A DNA stretch of 64,000 nucleotides from positions 1-64,000 of the forward strand of contig DASUGD010000209.1 of the NCBI GenBank assembly GCA_036274195.1. Direction: 5' to 3'. The notes beneath the pieces are model-generated. The model was not told the DNA's origin and ran no database searches. It worked only from the letters and a program-made list of their open reading frames with translations. Positions within the stretch are counted from its first letter, which is position 1; every line of letters begins with the position of its first letter. Below, piece by piece: positions 54,121 to 62,363 of this stretch. The position numbers and the translations under genes were made by a program. This DNA is from JAJKIV01 sp036274195. GTDB taxonomy: Bacteria; Gemmatimonadota; Gemmatimonadetes; Gemmatimonadales; Gemmatimonadaceae.

Positions 54121-55299
54121 TCAGGGCACCGAAGTCGCGCCACGCCACACCGCGACCCCGGTCGGCTGCAGCGCCAGCGGCATCGAAGCCACGACACTCA
54201 GGGTCGACAGGTCGATGGCGTCGATCGCGCCAGGGTCCGTGCCCACCGACTCACACGTGACGAACGCGTAGCGCCCGTCGGGCGAGAAGGCGATCCCGTG
54301 CGGGATCCGCTTGCTCGTCGGAATGCGCTTGGCCTCCGTCCAGGTGCGCGTGTCGAACACGCTCACGCTCTTGTCTTTCTTGTTCGTGACGAACACGAGG
54401 CGCCCGTCGGGCGACGGTTCCACGTTGTACGCGCCCGCGCCGGTCGGAAGCCGCCGGACCAGCGCGAGCGTCGTCGCGTCGCGGACCTGCAGCTCGTTCG
54501 AGTGGTTGCAGGCGAGATAGAGCAGGGAGTCGTTAGGCGCGACCGACACGTACGTCGTCAGACAGTCCGGGTTCTGCCCCGTCAGCGTGCTGCTCGCCGC
54601 GCCGACCTTGGGCTTCGGCTTTGCCGCCGCCGCCATCATCATCGAGTCCTCACGTGTCTCCATGTTCATGTGCTCGGCGTGCGAGGCAGGCGTACCGCTG
54701 CCCAGCGCGATGCGTGCGCTCACCGAGAATGCGCCGGGGTCGATCGTCAGCAGCTCGTCGGACATCATGCACGCGACGTACACGCGCGTGCCGGCGTGAT
54801 TCCACTTCGATCCGTGCGGCATGTCGCACGCGCGGATCTCGGTGAGCGATGCCAGGTCGGGCGTATAGATCACCGACAGCGTGTTCTCGTGCCCGCGGTC
54901 GCCGTGGAAGTCCGAGTTCGGCACGTACGCCCACTCGCCATCCGGCGAGAGCCCGATCGTCGTGGGAAACATGCCGACCTTCACGCGGCCAACGAGCGAA
55001 TCGGATCCCGTGGTGTACTTCCACACCGCGCCATACGGAGTCCCGTGCGCGATGGAGACGTACCAGAACCGCCCATCGGGTGACACCGCCACGTTGTGCG
55101 GGCCGCTCAGCTCGTTCGCGATGAGCTTGACCGAGACCTCTCGCACCTTGCGCCACCCGTTAGGCCCCACCTCGATTCGCGAAACGACATCGCCGGATTC
55201 GCTCGACACGTACAGCGTATACGGCGTCGACGCTGTCGGCTGCGCCATGGCAGCGGACGTGATCGAGAGCAGAGCGAGGCTGAGCCATCGTGCACGCAT
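54121..55299 (-). CDS. YVTN-type beta-propeller exported protein (copy 2)
   Basis: A 392-residue paralogue of the protein at 31939-33177. The leader (SLALLSITSAAMAQ) is followed by blades such as HNVAVSPDGRFWYVSIAHG, GLSPDGEWAYVPNSD and IAFSPDGRYAFVTCES. The insertion between blades differs from copy 1 (here rich in Met and Lys), while the flanking blades match. It faces the copy 2 LVIVD gene. Confidence 0.86.
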   Translation of the reverse strand: MRARWLSLALLSITSAAMAQPTASTPYTLYVSSESGDVVSRIEVGPNGWRKVREVSVKLIANELSGPHNVAVSPDGRFWYVSIAHGTPYGAVWKYTTGSDSLVGRVKVGMFPTTIGLSPDGEWAYVPNSDFHGDRGHENTLSVIYTPDLASLTEIRACDMPHGSKWNHAGTRVYVACMMSDELLTIDPGAFSVSARIALGSGTPASHAEHMNMETREDSMMMAAAAKPKPKVGAASSTLTGQNPDCLTTYVSVAPNDSLLYLACNHSNELQVRDATTLALVRRLPTGAGAYNVEPSPDGRLVFVTNKKDKSVSVFDTRTWTEAKRIPTSKRIPHGIAFSPDGRYAFVTCESVGTDPGAIDAIDLSTLSVVASMPLALQPTGVAVWRGATSVP

Positions 55300-55302
55300 T
55301 GA

Positions 55303-55489
55303 GCTAAACAGGTTACCAGTAATTGGATACTGGACAGGTAATTGGTTGCTGGAATTGGTAATTGGTTACTGGAATTGGTAATTGGTTATTTGAACCCTCG
55401 GGACGCGTCGCTTGGCGCGATGAGCAGCCCGGGGGTCCGATTACCTGTAACCAATTCCAGTAACCAATTACCTGTTCTGTTGCGCCGTT
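55303..55489. repeat. Heptad-word hairpin, GGTTACT/GGTAATT type with CCCTCGGGA core
   Basis: Long left array of GGTAATT, GGTTACT and GGAATTG words, core CCCTCGGGACGCG...GCAGCCCGGGGG, and a right array of AATTACC, AGTAACC and TTCCAG words. It is the same word class as at 45316-45455, 10 kb away. It lies between two codirectional minus-strand genes. Confidence 0.83.
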
Positions 55490-57001
55490 TCATTGTCCGC
55501 GGTCGCTTCGGGTGAACGTGTGTCCGCCCATCTCCACTCGTGACGGGGCGCCGTCGGTCCCCAGGATGAAGGTGAGCAGCTCGCCGCCCTGCCACCGATT
55601 GTCCCAGCGGATGCGGAACGTGTCATACTGCCAATGCTCGAGCGAGCCCTCGAGCGTGCCGACCCTGAGACGCAGACCATCCCCCCCCGCGGTGACCGTC
55701 ACGTCGCCGTAGAGCGAGTCGGAGTAGACCCCCGCATAACGCGCGAGCGGGAGGGTCGGCTTCGTCCCCGTTACCCGCTTCGCCTCCTCGGCCTTCGCCG
55801 CGAGCGTGGCCTTCGTCTGGATGTCCCCGTACAGCGTGCGGAGCTCGCGGCTCCAGTCGCGACCCCTGGCAGGCGACGGCCCCCACAGGTCGAACACCTT
55901 GAGCATGAGCGCGTGCCGCGCCTCCACGTGATCCGCGTTCGCGAGCACGTACACGCCGAGGCGTTCGTCCGGAATCAGCCCGATGATGGCCACCATGCCG
56001 TCGATGCTGCCGGTGTGGAAATCCACCGCGCGCCCATTGTAGTCCTGCTGGAACCAGCCGAGCCCGTAGGTCGTCCAGTGCGGGTGCGTGAGCCGCGCGG
56101 TCGGGTAGAACTCGCCGGCCGGCACCATCGTCTGCGGCTTGAACAGCTCCGTGAACGTCTCCGGCTTGAGGAGTCGGTTGCCATCCACTCGGCCGCTGTC
56201 GAGGATGAATCGCACCCACTTCGACATGTCGGCGACGCTCGACCACACCGAGCCGGCGGATGCGACGCCGTCCACGCTCGCGTTGCGAATGACGCGCATC
56301 GTGTCGTCGATCCGGTCGTGCGGCGACGCCACGTTAGGCATCGCCCCCGCCTTCGACAGGAGCGGCACCGTTCCCGTCATGTGGAGCGGGGTGAAGATCC
56401 GTGTCCGCACGAACTCTTCCCACGGCATCCCGCTCGCCGCGGCCACCACCTGTCCGGCGGCGGCGTACATGACGTTCTGGTAGATGAAGCTCGACCTCGG
56501 CGAGTATGCGAGGTCGATGTATCGGACGCGCCGCAGGATCTCGGCGGTCGAGTTGTTCGTGCCGTACCAGAGATAGTCGGCGTTCGGCAGGCCGGCGCGG
56601 TGGGTGAGCAGGTCGCGGACCGTGATCTCACGCGTCGCCCACGGGTCCTTGAGCTGGAAGCCCGGGAGGTAGTTGGTGACCGGGTCGTCCCAGCGAACCT
56701 TCCCCTCGTCGACGAGCATGCCGATGGCCGCGGAAGTCATCGCCTTCGTGGTGGACCCGATGGCGAAGAGAGTCGTGGTATCGACGAGGTCCGGTTTCCC
56801 GAGCTCGCGGACGCCGTACCCCTTCGCGAAGACGACACGGCCGTCCTTCACGACCGCGATCGCGAGGCCGACGGCACCCCAGTCCTTCACAGCCTGGGCG
56901 GTGTACGCGTCGAGCTCTCGGACAGGGTCCGCGGCGGGTTTTTGAGCGAGGACGGACGAGGTCAGCGCAAACCAGGCGAATAGTGCGGCTGTGCGGAGCA
57001 T
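55490..57001 (-). CDS. Exported serine hydrolase (class C beta-lactamase family)
   Basis: A 503-residue exported enzyme (leader LRTAALFAWFALTSSVLAQ). The catalytic SxxK is in FAIGSTTKAMT, the YxN in SSFIYQNVMYAAAG, and an HTG in VDFHTGSIDG replaces KTG. A C-terminal lipocalin-like domain (about 390-500) follows. Such proteins are usually esterases or D-amino-peptidases rather than antibiotic-resistance beta-lactamases. No resistance role is claimed. The start gives a clean signal peptide. Confidence 0.88.
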   Translation of the reverse strand: MLRTAALFAWFALTSSVLAQKPAADPVRELDAYTAQAVKDWGAVGLAIAVVKDGRVVFAKGYGVRELGKPDLVDTTTLFAIGSTTKAMTSAAIGMLVDEGKVRWDDPVTNYLPGFQLKDPWATREITVRDLLTHRAGLPNADYLWYGTNNSTAEILRRVRYIDLAYSPRSSFIYQNVMYAAAGQVVAAASGMPWEEFVRTRIFTPLHMTGTVPLLSKAGAMPNVASPHDRIDDTMRVIRNASVDGVASAGSVWSSVADMSKWVRFILDSGRVDGNRLLKPETFTELFKPQTMVPAGEFYPTARLTHPHWTTYGLGWFQQDYNGRAVDFHTGSIDGMVAIIGLIPDERLGVYVLANADHVEARHALMLKVFDLWGPSPARGRDWSRELRTLYGDIQTKATLAAKAEEAKRVTGTKPTLPLARYAGVYSDSLYGDVTVTAGGDGLRLRVGTLEGSLEHWQYDTFRIRWDNRWQGGELLTFILGTDGAPSRVEMGGHTFTRSDRGQ

Positions 57002-57081
57002 CCGAAGGTGGGGAAGGGGAAGGCAGCAAGCGGTTCTGCGTCAGTGATGATGGTGGGCGGCAGGGGCGTGTGCCAGACACA

Positions 57082-57123
57082 AAGCTCGGAGGGCCAGATC
57101 GACTGATCTGGCCCTCCGAGCTT
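57082..57123. terminator. Perfect-stem hairpin terminator
   Basis: A 19-base perfect stem, AAGCTCGGAGGGCCAGATC with GATCTGGCCCTCCGAGCTT, around the loop GACT. It lies between two minus-strand genes, just after the stop of the small duplicated protein. There is no T-run on the minus strand, but the stem is strong. Confidence 0.85.
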
Positions 57124-57143
57124 CGCCCTTCGAACACGGCCGT

Positions 57144-57581
57144 CTAGACCGACAACAGCCGATCGAAGAAACTGCGGTACCGCCGCAGCGCGACGCGCAG
57201 GTCCTCGGTCGATACGTCGCCACCCTGCGCCCACTGCTGCTCGAGTGACGAACGCTCGCGCGCGAAGACCTCCGCGAGACGCTTGATCGCGGCAGCGACG
57301 AGCGAGTCCGCGTTCTCCACCGCCTGGCGCGGCTCGTCCACGAACCCCGCCTGAATGTCAGTCCAGCGCCGCCGGAAGTCCTCCGTCTCGTCCTTGGCGA
57401 ACAGCGGCGTCGCGCGATGGTCCGCGTCGGCGTCGTCGGCAGGCCGGGTGGCGTCGGCCACGACGTTTGCGTGTCCCTGCTGCACCTCGCGCGTCACGTC
57501 GCGCTCCACCGGGCGGTCGGTCGCGGCGGCGACGTCCGCCGTCGAGAGTCGCGCATCATCTGGTCGTCGTGGGTCGGTCAT
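57144..57581 (-). CDS. Hypothetical protein, paralogue of its upstream neighbour
   Basis: A 145-residue soluble protein with an acidic, disordered first half and a helical second half: FRRRWTDIQAGFVDEPRQAV, a helix with DSLVAAAIKRLAEVFARER, and a terminal STEDLRVALRRYRSFFDRLL. The same order of motifs occurs in the upstream gene, to which it is joined by an ATGA overlap. I know this pattern only as a conserved domain of unknown role in actinobacteria and others. Confidence 0.78.
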   Translation of the reverse strand: MTDPRRPDDARLSTADVAAATDRPVERDVTREVQQGHANVVADATRPADDADADHRATPLFAKDETEDFRRRWTDIQAGFVDEPRQAVENADSLVAAAIKRLAEVFARERSSLEQQWAQGGDVSTEDLRVALRRYRSFFDRLLSV

Positions 57582-58141
57582 CGGTGCACCTCGCGTGGTT
57601 CGGCATCAGCGGTATCGAGCAGGTCTTCGAAGAGCGCGCGGTAATGGACCATGGCCTTGCGGAGGTCCTCGGTGGATGCCTCGCCGCGCCGCTCGCGAAC
57701 GGCGATTTCGTGCGCCGCGCGATAGTTCTGCACGACGTGGGGGTGGTCGACGGACACGTCCGCGGCTCGCTGCTCGAAATCGCCGACGGGATAGCCACGC
57801 ACCTGCATGAGGTCCGCGACGAGGTGGTCTGCTTCGGCAACGGCAGCTTTCGGGTCGTCGACGAACCGCGCTTGATCCGAGCGCCATTGCTCCGCGAACC
57901 GCGTGCGATGCTCGGGGCTGAGCGGTTTGAGGTGCAGCTGCTTCACGCGCTGAACGCGATCGTCGAGCTCGCGTTCCACATCTCGCGCGTCGCCGCGCTC
58001 GCGCACGAGGCGTTCGTACTCCGGACCGAACTTCCCGCGAAGCTCGTCGGACCGGCGCTTCTTCGTCAGCACGACGGCGATGATGACTATCGCCAGCGCG
58101 ACCAGCACACCGATGACAACTCTGGGGTCGAGTGATTCCAT
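57578..58141 (-). CDS. Single-pass membrane protein with duplicated helical domain
   Basis: A 187-residue protein with one N-terminal TM helix (VVIGVLVALAIVIIAVVL), a basic stretch, then the same helical unit as its neighbour (FAEQWRSDQARFVDDPKAAV, DHLVADLMQVRGYPV, STEDLRKAMVHYRALFEDLL). It is probably the membrane-bound partner of the soluble paralogue. ATG 58141 is preceded by GAGGAGG nine bases upstream. A longer frame to 58171 lacks this site. Confidence 0.82.
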   Translation of the reverse strand: MESLDPRVVIGVLVALAIVIIAVVLTKKRRSDELRGKFGPEYERLVRERGDARDVERELDDRVQRVKQLHLKPLSPEHRTRFAEQWRSDQARFVDDPKAAVAEADHLVADLMQVRGYPVGDFEQRAADVSVDHPHVVQNYRAAHEIAVRERRGEASTEDLRKAMVHYRALFEDLLDTADAEPREVHR

Positions 58142-58298
58142 ACTGCAGTTCCTCCTCTCTGTCAGTCCCACAAGACCGGCCGCTCATTGTTGTGCGGCTC
58201 CGGGGCGCCGGCCGCCCAATCGGTCGCGAGAGGCAGGCACCGCCCATCGACAGAAAAGGCATGGGCGGTGCCACATCGCGGGGAGAAGCATGGATGAC

Positions 58299-58338
58299 AA
58301 AGCGGCCTCGTCGGATCTGAATCCGACGAGGCCGCTTT
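58299..58338. terminator. Bidirectional hairpin terminator
   Basis: A perfect stem of 18 bases (AAAGCGGCCTCGTCGGAT with ATCCGACGAGGCCGCTTT) and loop CTGA lies between the start of the membrane protein gene and the stop of the upstream lipoprotein gene. The A/T ends allow termination on either strand. Confidence 0.9.
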
Positions 58339-58356
58339 GACGCCAGCGCGTCAGCG

Positions 58357-58722
58357 CTACTGGTGCGCGACGACCATCGCTTCAACCGCGACCGGGATGG
58401 GCTGGACCGAAACGAGTCCAACAGGTGTGGACACCGACGCAGAGATCGACGTCCGTCCGAGGCGACGTCCCTCGACACGCCCGTCGGCCGTGACTCTCGC
58501 CACTGACGTGTCGCTCGACGAATAGTGGATCGTGCGAGCGGGCAGCTTCACGGTCCGACCATCACCACGCGTCGCAATGAGCTTGAGCGGCTGCGTGGCT
58601 CCGACGTTGACGTTCACCTGTTGCGGTCCTTCCAGCGCGACGATCGAATCCGGAGGAACGAGTCGGGCACACGCACTGAGCACCAACGAAACGACTCCGA
58701 TGATCACGTGCTGCGAACGCAT
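58357..58722 (-). CDS. Lipoprotein with bacterial Ig-like domain
   Basis: A 121-residue lipoprotein (leader RSQHVIIGVVSLVLSAC) with one BIG2-like beta-sandwich (QQVNVNVGATQPLKLIATRG and SDTSVARVTADGRVEGRRLG). Such domains mediate adhesion or structural contacts. ATG 58722 has GAGG six bases upstream, so it is preferred to ATG 58728 or TTG 58734. Confidence 0.82.
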   Translation of the reverse strand: MRSQHVIIGVVSLVLSACARLVPPDSIVALEGPQQVNVNVGATQPLKLIATRGDGRTVKLPARTIHYSSSDTSVARVTADGRVEGRRLGRTSISASVSTPVGLVSVQPIPVAVEAMVVAHQ

Positions 58723-59129
58723 GTACATCCTCAAGGCTGGGTCGGCGAGGGCGATTGGCGCGTGGCTTCCTCAGGACGCGCGGCCCCCGCACGCGTCACG
58801 AACCCGCTTCCCTGCGGGAGCCCGTTGCGCGTGTACGGAATGTTGTGACTCCAACCGATTGGCGCGGTGACTGGTGCCACGCCGGCAACGTGAGAGGCGG
58901 TGTCGTGGCGCCGTATCGTCGGCCGCAGTCGCGGTGCCCGATTCGCCCAGGCCCCGAAGAGGCGAGATTCTCGGCATGGCTTGACATGGCGGGCGCAGTC
59001 GGCAGGATAGAGCTTAACTTCAAATAGCTACAGGCTCAGTCGTGAGGCCGCCGGCCTCCCGGCGACGCTGCCGGGATGAAGGGGGAAACAGAGGTCGGCC
59101 CGAGGCACCCTGTGCGTACGGAGGTCGGC
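58723..59129. other. Gap upstream of the sigma/FecR fusion gene
   Basis: A 407-base gap with no credible gene. It contains the TTGACA/AGGATA promoter for the next gene and a short GCCGCCGGCCTCCCGGCG inverted stretch near 59046. No heptad words are present here, in contrast with many other gaps. Confidence 0.6.
58981..59009 (+). promoter_or_regulatory. Sigma-70-like promoter for the sigma/FecR fusion
   Basis: TTGACA (58981-58986) and AGGATA (59004-59009) are separated by 17 bases. This is the best promoter match in the gap. Confidence 0.5.
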
Positions 59130-60386
59130 ATGACCGGATCGTCGGTGACCAGCACCCCCGAAACGATCGTTGGACCGATGCGTGATGAGGCTACCCTGGA
59201 AAGCCTCTTCCGCGCTCACTTCCCGGCGCTCTGCGCAGAAGCGAAGGGCCACTTGGGCGCGGAGGCTGCGTCGGCAGCGCCCAAGGTTGTCGAACAGGCC
59301 TTTCGACAGGCGTGGGAAGAGCGCGCGAGTATTGCGTCGGAAGCGGACCTGGCATCGTTCCTTCATGACGCCGTTCGTCGCGCATCCGCGCGCGAGCTGA
59401 GTCGTCGCGCCGGGGCGAGACATCTGAGCCACGGTGCCAAGGGAGGGTCGCACCACACCTCGACCGCGGAGCTCGATGTCGACACCGCTTGGCATCAGCT
59501 ATCGCGACAGCTGCACCCCGAGGCCGTGCGTGCGGATGCGAAGGCGTACTCGGAGCAACTGCGGCATCACGCGGCGGAGCACGTTGGGGATCTCTCGAAG
59601 CCACGCTCGTGGAAGGTCCCGGTGCTCATCGGCGTCTTCGCCGCGGCCCTGGCAGGTGGCGCGATGTGGTACCTCACATCCCTCGGCGCCGATCGCGCCG
59701 TGACTCGCGCGCTCGACTCGAGTGAGGCACGCACGCTCGTCGCGCAGCCGGGCCAGACGGCCAGGCTGACGCTGGACGATTCGACCCGCGTGATGTTCGG
59801 CGCCGGCTCGAAGCTCACCATCCCGAAGGAATTCAACGTCCAGATCCGCGCGGTGAAGATCGAGGGCGCGGCGCGGTTCAGTGTCGCGTCGGGCAACAAG
59901 CTTCCCTTCGAGATTCGCGCGGGGAAGGCCGCGGTGATCGCGACCGGCACGACCATCACGGCCCGCGCGTATCCGAACGACCCGTTCACGATCGTTCAGG
60001 TGGACAGCGGGACGGCGACCGTGCGCGTCGACAAGCAGGACCACCCGCTGACCGCGGGCCAGGCGCTCCTGATCGACAAGGACGGCAATACCAGAACGCC
60101 TAACGCCGACGAGCTGGCGCTCGGGACGGCCTGGACGAACCGACGGATCGCGATCTCCGGTCAGCTTCGCGACGTGGTGGCGGAGATGAACCGCTGGATC
60201 GGCACCGAGATCAAGGTGCCGGAGCTCAAGGCGCTCGACACGCCGGCCAAGGTCAACGCGCCGATGGATTCGATGCGGGTTGCCATCGGGCAAGTCGAGC
60301 AGAGCTCGGGCCTGGAGTTCGCGTACGAGGGCCCCAATCAGGTGATGGTGTTCCGTACGAAAAAGGCGGACGCAAAAAAGAAGTAG
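59130..60386 (+). CDS. Fused sigma-70 region 2-like domain and FecR-type membrane protein
   Basis: A 418-residue protein. Residues about 15-105 (ATLESLFRAHFPALCAEAKG, VVEQAFRQAWEERAS, FLHDAVRRASARELSRR) fit the helices of sigma-70 region 2. No region 4 is seen. One TM helix (VPVLIGVFAAALAGGAMWYL, about 163-185) leads to a periplasmic FecR-like domain (QTARLTLDDSTRVMFGAGSKL, FTIVQVDSGTATVRV). A C-terminal STN-like stretch (RDVVAEMNRWIGTEI, VEQSSGLEFAYE) follows. FecR proteins normally control a separate ECF sigma factor; here a sigma-like segment is joined to one. ATG 59130 was chosen for the GGAGGT site four bases upstream. Confidence 0.78.
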   Translation: MTGSSVTSTPETIVGPMRDEATLESLFRAHFPALCAEAKGHLGAEAASAAPKVVEQAFRQAWEERASIASEADLASFLHDAVRRASARELSRRAGARHLSHGAKGGSHHTSTAELDVDTAWHQLSRQLHPEAVRADAKAYSEQLRHHAAEHVGDLSKPRSWKVPVLIGVFAAALAGGAMWYLTSLGADRAVTRALDSSEARTLVAQPGQTARLTLDDSTRVMFGAGSKLTIPKEFNVQIRAVKIEGAARFSVASGNKLPFEIRAGKAAVIATGTTITARAYPNDPFTIVQVDSGTATVRVDKQDHPLTAGQALLIDKDGNTRTPNADELALGTAWTNRRIAISGQLRDVVAEMNRWIGTEIKVPELKALDTPAKVNAPMDSMRVAIGQVEQSSGLEFAYEGPNQVMVFRTKKADAKKK

Positions 60387-60394
60387 CCGGGATA

Positions 60395-60547
60395 AGACGG
60401 TAGACGTCAGCGCACTGAAGCCGGCAGACGGCAGAAGGCAGGTTGCAGACGGCAGAGAGACAGCGCCAGGCATCGCGTTTTCATCTCTGCCTTCTGCCTA
60501 CTGCCACCCGCCCGCTGCCGGCTTCAGTGCGCTGCCCACCGTCGGCT
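60395..60547. repeat. Heptad-word inverted element, GGCAGAC type, with GGCATCGCGTTT core
   Basis: Words CAGCGCACTGAAGCCGGCAG and GACGGCAGAAGGCAG on the left pair with CTGCCTACTGCC and CCGGCTTCAGTGCGCTGC on the right. The core CGCCAGGCATCGCGTTTTC is the inverse of the core at 19296-19478. It fills the gap between two convergent genes. Confidence 0.83.
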
Positions 60548-60554
60548 AGTCCCC

Positions 60555-62363
60555 CTAAGACGACAGAGCGATCTCGCCTTCGCCGAGCCGCACGGTCCGA
60601 AACTCCTCCGTCCGAAACTCCTGCGTCATCCCCTGAACACGGTTCGCGGCAACCTGCAGTGCCTGCGCGGTAGCCGACACTTCCTGCATCGACCCTGAGC
60701 TTTGCTCGGCCGCCGCGGCGACCTCCTGCGCGGCGGCCGCGTGGCCCTCCGCAGCGGTGCGCACGCGCACCATGGCGGCGTCCACGTCGGCAATGAGCTG
60801 ACGGCTGGCCGACACCACTTCCTCGACCTGCGCCGTCGCATCGTCGACCGACGCGATCGCGCGCTCGATCCGATCGAGCGATGCCGAGGCATTCTCGGCC
60901 ACCTTGCGCGCGTCACGCATGCTCGCCGTCCCGGCGCCCACGGAGCCCACCGCGCGATCGATCCGGTCGCGAATGCGTCGCACACTATCGGCGACCTCCT
61001 CCGCCGCCTGGTGACTTTGGTCGGCGAGCAGCCGCACCTCTTCCGCCACCACGGCGAAGCCACGCCCGTACGCGCCGGCGCGCGCGGCCTCGATCGCCGC
61101 GTTGAGGGCGAGCAGGTTCGTCTGCGATGCGATGCTGCCGATCAACGTCGCGAAGTTGTCGACAGCGGCCGTTGCTTCCTGCAGCTCGCGAATCTCGGCC
61201 GCTGAGCCATCCGCCGCATGCGCCGCTGCCCGCAGTGTGGCGACGGCGTTCGCCAGCTCGGCACGCGCCTCGTTTGCGGTCGTGCGAATCTCGCCGCCCG
61301 CCGTACCTGTCGCTGCCGCCGCGGTTTCGATGGCCGTGCCGGCATCGCCGAGTCGACGCACGGCGTCCGCCGCCGACCCCAGGGCATCGAGCTGCGCCGA
61401 CGCACCCTGCGCGATCTCGGCGATGCCGCGAGTCATGTGACTCGCCGCGTCGGAGACACTCGTTGCGTTCGCCGCGAGCTGGTTGGCCGCGACCGAGACC
61501 TGCTCGGACTCGAGCTGCACGTGCGCCACGAGCGCGCCGAGTCGTTCGCGGGCGCGACGGAGTGCCACGGCGAGCTTCGCGAACTCGTCGGCCTCCTTCC
61601 GCTCGTCGAACGCGAGACGCAGGTCGCCATCCCCCATCGCCTCCATGTCCACGGCGAAGGCAGCGAGCGGGCGTGTCACCGCGCGCGATGTGCCGATGCC
61701 GAAGATGATCGCGACGCCGACCGCCGCGACGCCCAGGATGAGCACGAGCAGCTCGTCGCGGCGGACGCGCGTGGCGAGCGCGTTCGCTATCTCGCTGCGG
61801 CGAGCGACGGAGCCGGCGCGGAACTGCTCGAGCGCCTTGTCCATTTCCTCGACGTCGTCGAACGCGGCGCGGATGCGCGGAGCCGCATCGGCAGTCTGGC
61901 CGATGCGGCGAAACGCCTGGGCCACGGAAATGCGGACCTCCACCGTGCTCTGAAGGTTGCCGACCTCCTCGAGCCGCGCGCGCTGCGCCGCCGTGAGGGT
62001 CTTCACCTTCGCGGCGTCGCCTCGAGCGGCTTCTGCGCGTGCCATCATCGCATCCCATCGGTCATGGTCCGCCGAGGCACCGCTCTCGAGGTACTGCATG
62101 CCGGCGGCGATCTCGCGGAGCGCGGCGGTGATCACGCGCTGCGATCCGTCGAATTCCTCCTCGAGAGACGCGAGCGCCTCGGCATTCCCCGAGTTGCCCG
62201 CGCGAAGGGCGCTCACGGCGACGGCCGCAATCGTCGCGACCAGCAGGACGGTGACGCCGAAGCCTAACGTGAGCCGCCCGCGAATCGTACGAAGGGCGCG
62301 TGGCCGAAGTCGCCCGATGACCTGCGCCGCGGCCTGGCGAAGCTGCGACGTGTGGATCTTCAT
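60555..62363 (-). CDS. Methyl-accepting chemotaxis protein
   Basis: A 602-residue chemoreceptor. TM1 (LTLGFGVTVLLVATIAAVAVS) and TM2 (LVLILGVAAVGVAIIFGIG) flank a helical ligand domain. HAMP (RPLAAFAVDMEAMGDGDL) and a long signalling coiled coil follow, with the conserved hairpin tip IASQTNLLALNAAIEAARAG. Methylation helices are present. It overlaps the upstream binding-protein gene by ATGA, so the two are translated together. No CheA/CheW genes are in the window. The C-terminal tail repeats EEFRT twice. Confidence 0.92.
   Translation of the reverse strand: MKIHTSQLRQAAAQVIGRLRPRALRTIRGRLTLGFGVTVLLVATIAAVAVSALRAGNSGNAEALASLEEEFDGSQRVITAALREIAAGMQYLESGASADHDRWDAMMARAEAARGDAAKVKTLTAAQRARLEEVGNLQSTVEVRISVAQAFRRIGQTADAAPRIRAAFDDVEEMDKALEQFRAGSVARRSEIANALATRVRRDELLVLILGVAAVGVAIIFGIGTSRAVTRPLAAFAVDMEAMGDGDLRLAFDERKEADEFAKLAVALRRARERLGALVAHVQLESEQVSVAANQLAANATSVSDAASHMTRGIAEIAQGASAQLDALGSAADAVRRLGDAGTAIETAAAATGTAGGEIRTTANEARAELANAVATLRAAAHAADGSAAEIRELQEATAAVDNFATLIGSIASQTNLLALNAAIEAARAGAYGRGFAVVAEEVRLLADQSHQAAEEVADSVRRIRDRIDRAVGSVGAGTASMRDARKVAENASASLDRIERAIASVDDATAQVEEVVSASRQLIADVDAAMVRVRTAAEGHAAAAQEVAAAAEQSSGSMQEVSATAQALQVAANRVQGMTQEFRTEEFRTVRLGEGEIALSS

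Noticed and set aside
55490..57001. Antibiotic-resistance beta-lactamase
   Set aside because: The protein has the class C fold motifs, but its C-terminal extra domain and HTG motif fit the broad esterase/peptidase branch; resistance cannot be claimed.
60985..62267. Long frames on both strands over the chemoreceptor
   Set aside because: The chemoreceptor frame has TM helices, HAMP and the conserved signalling tip; the others do not.
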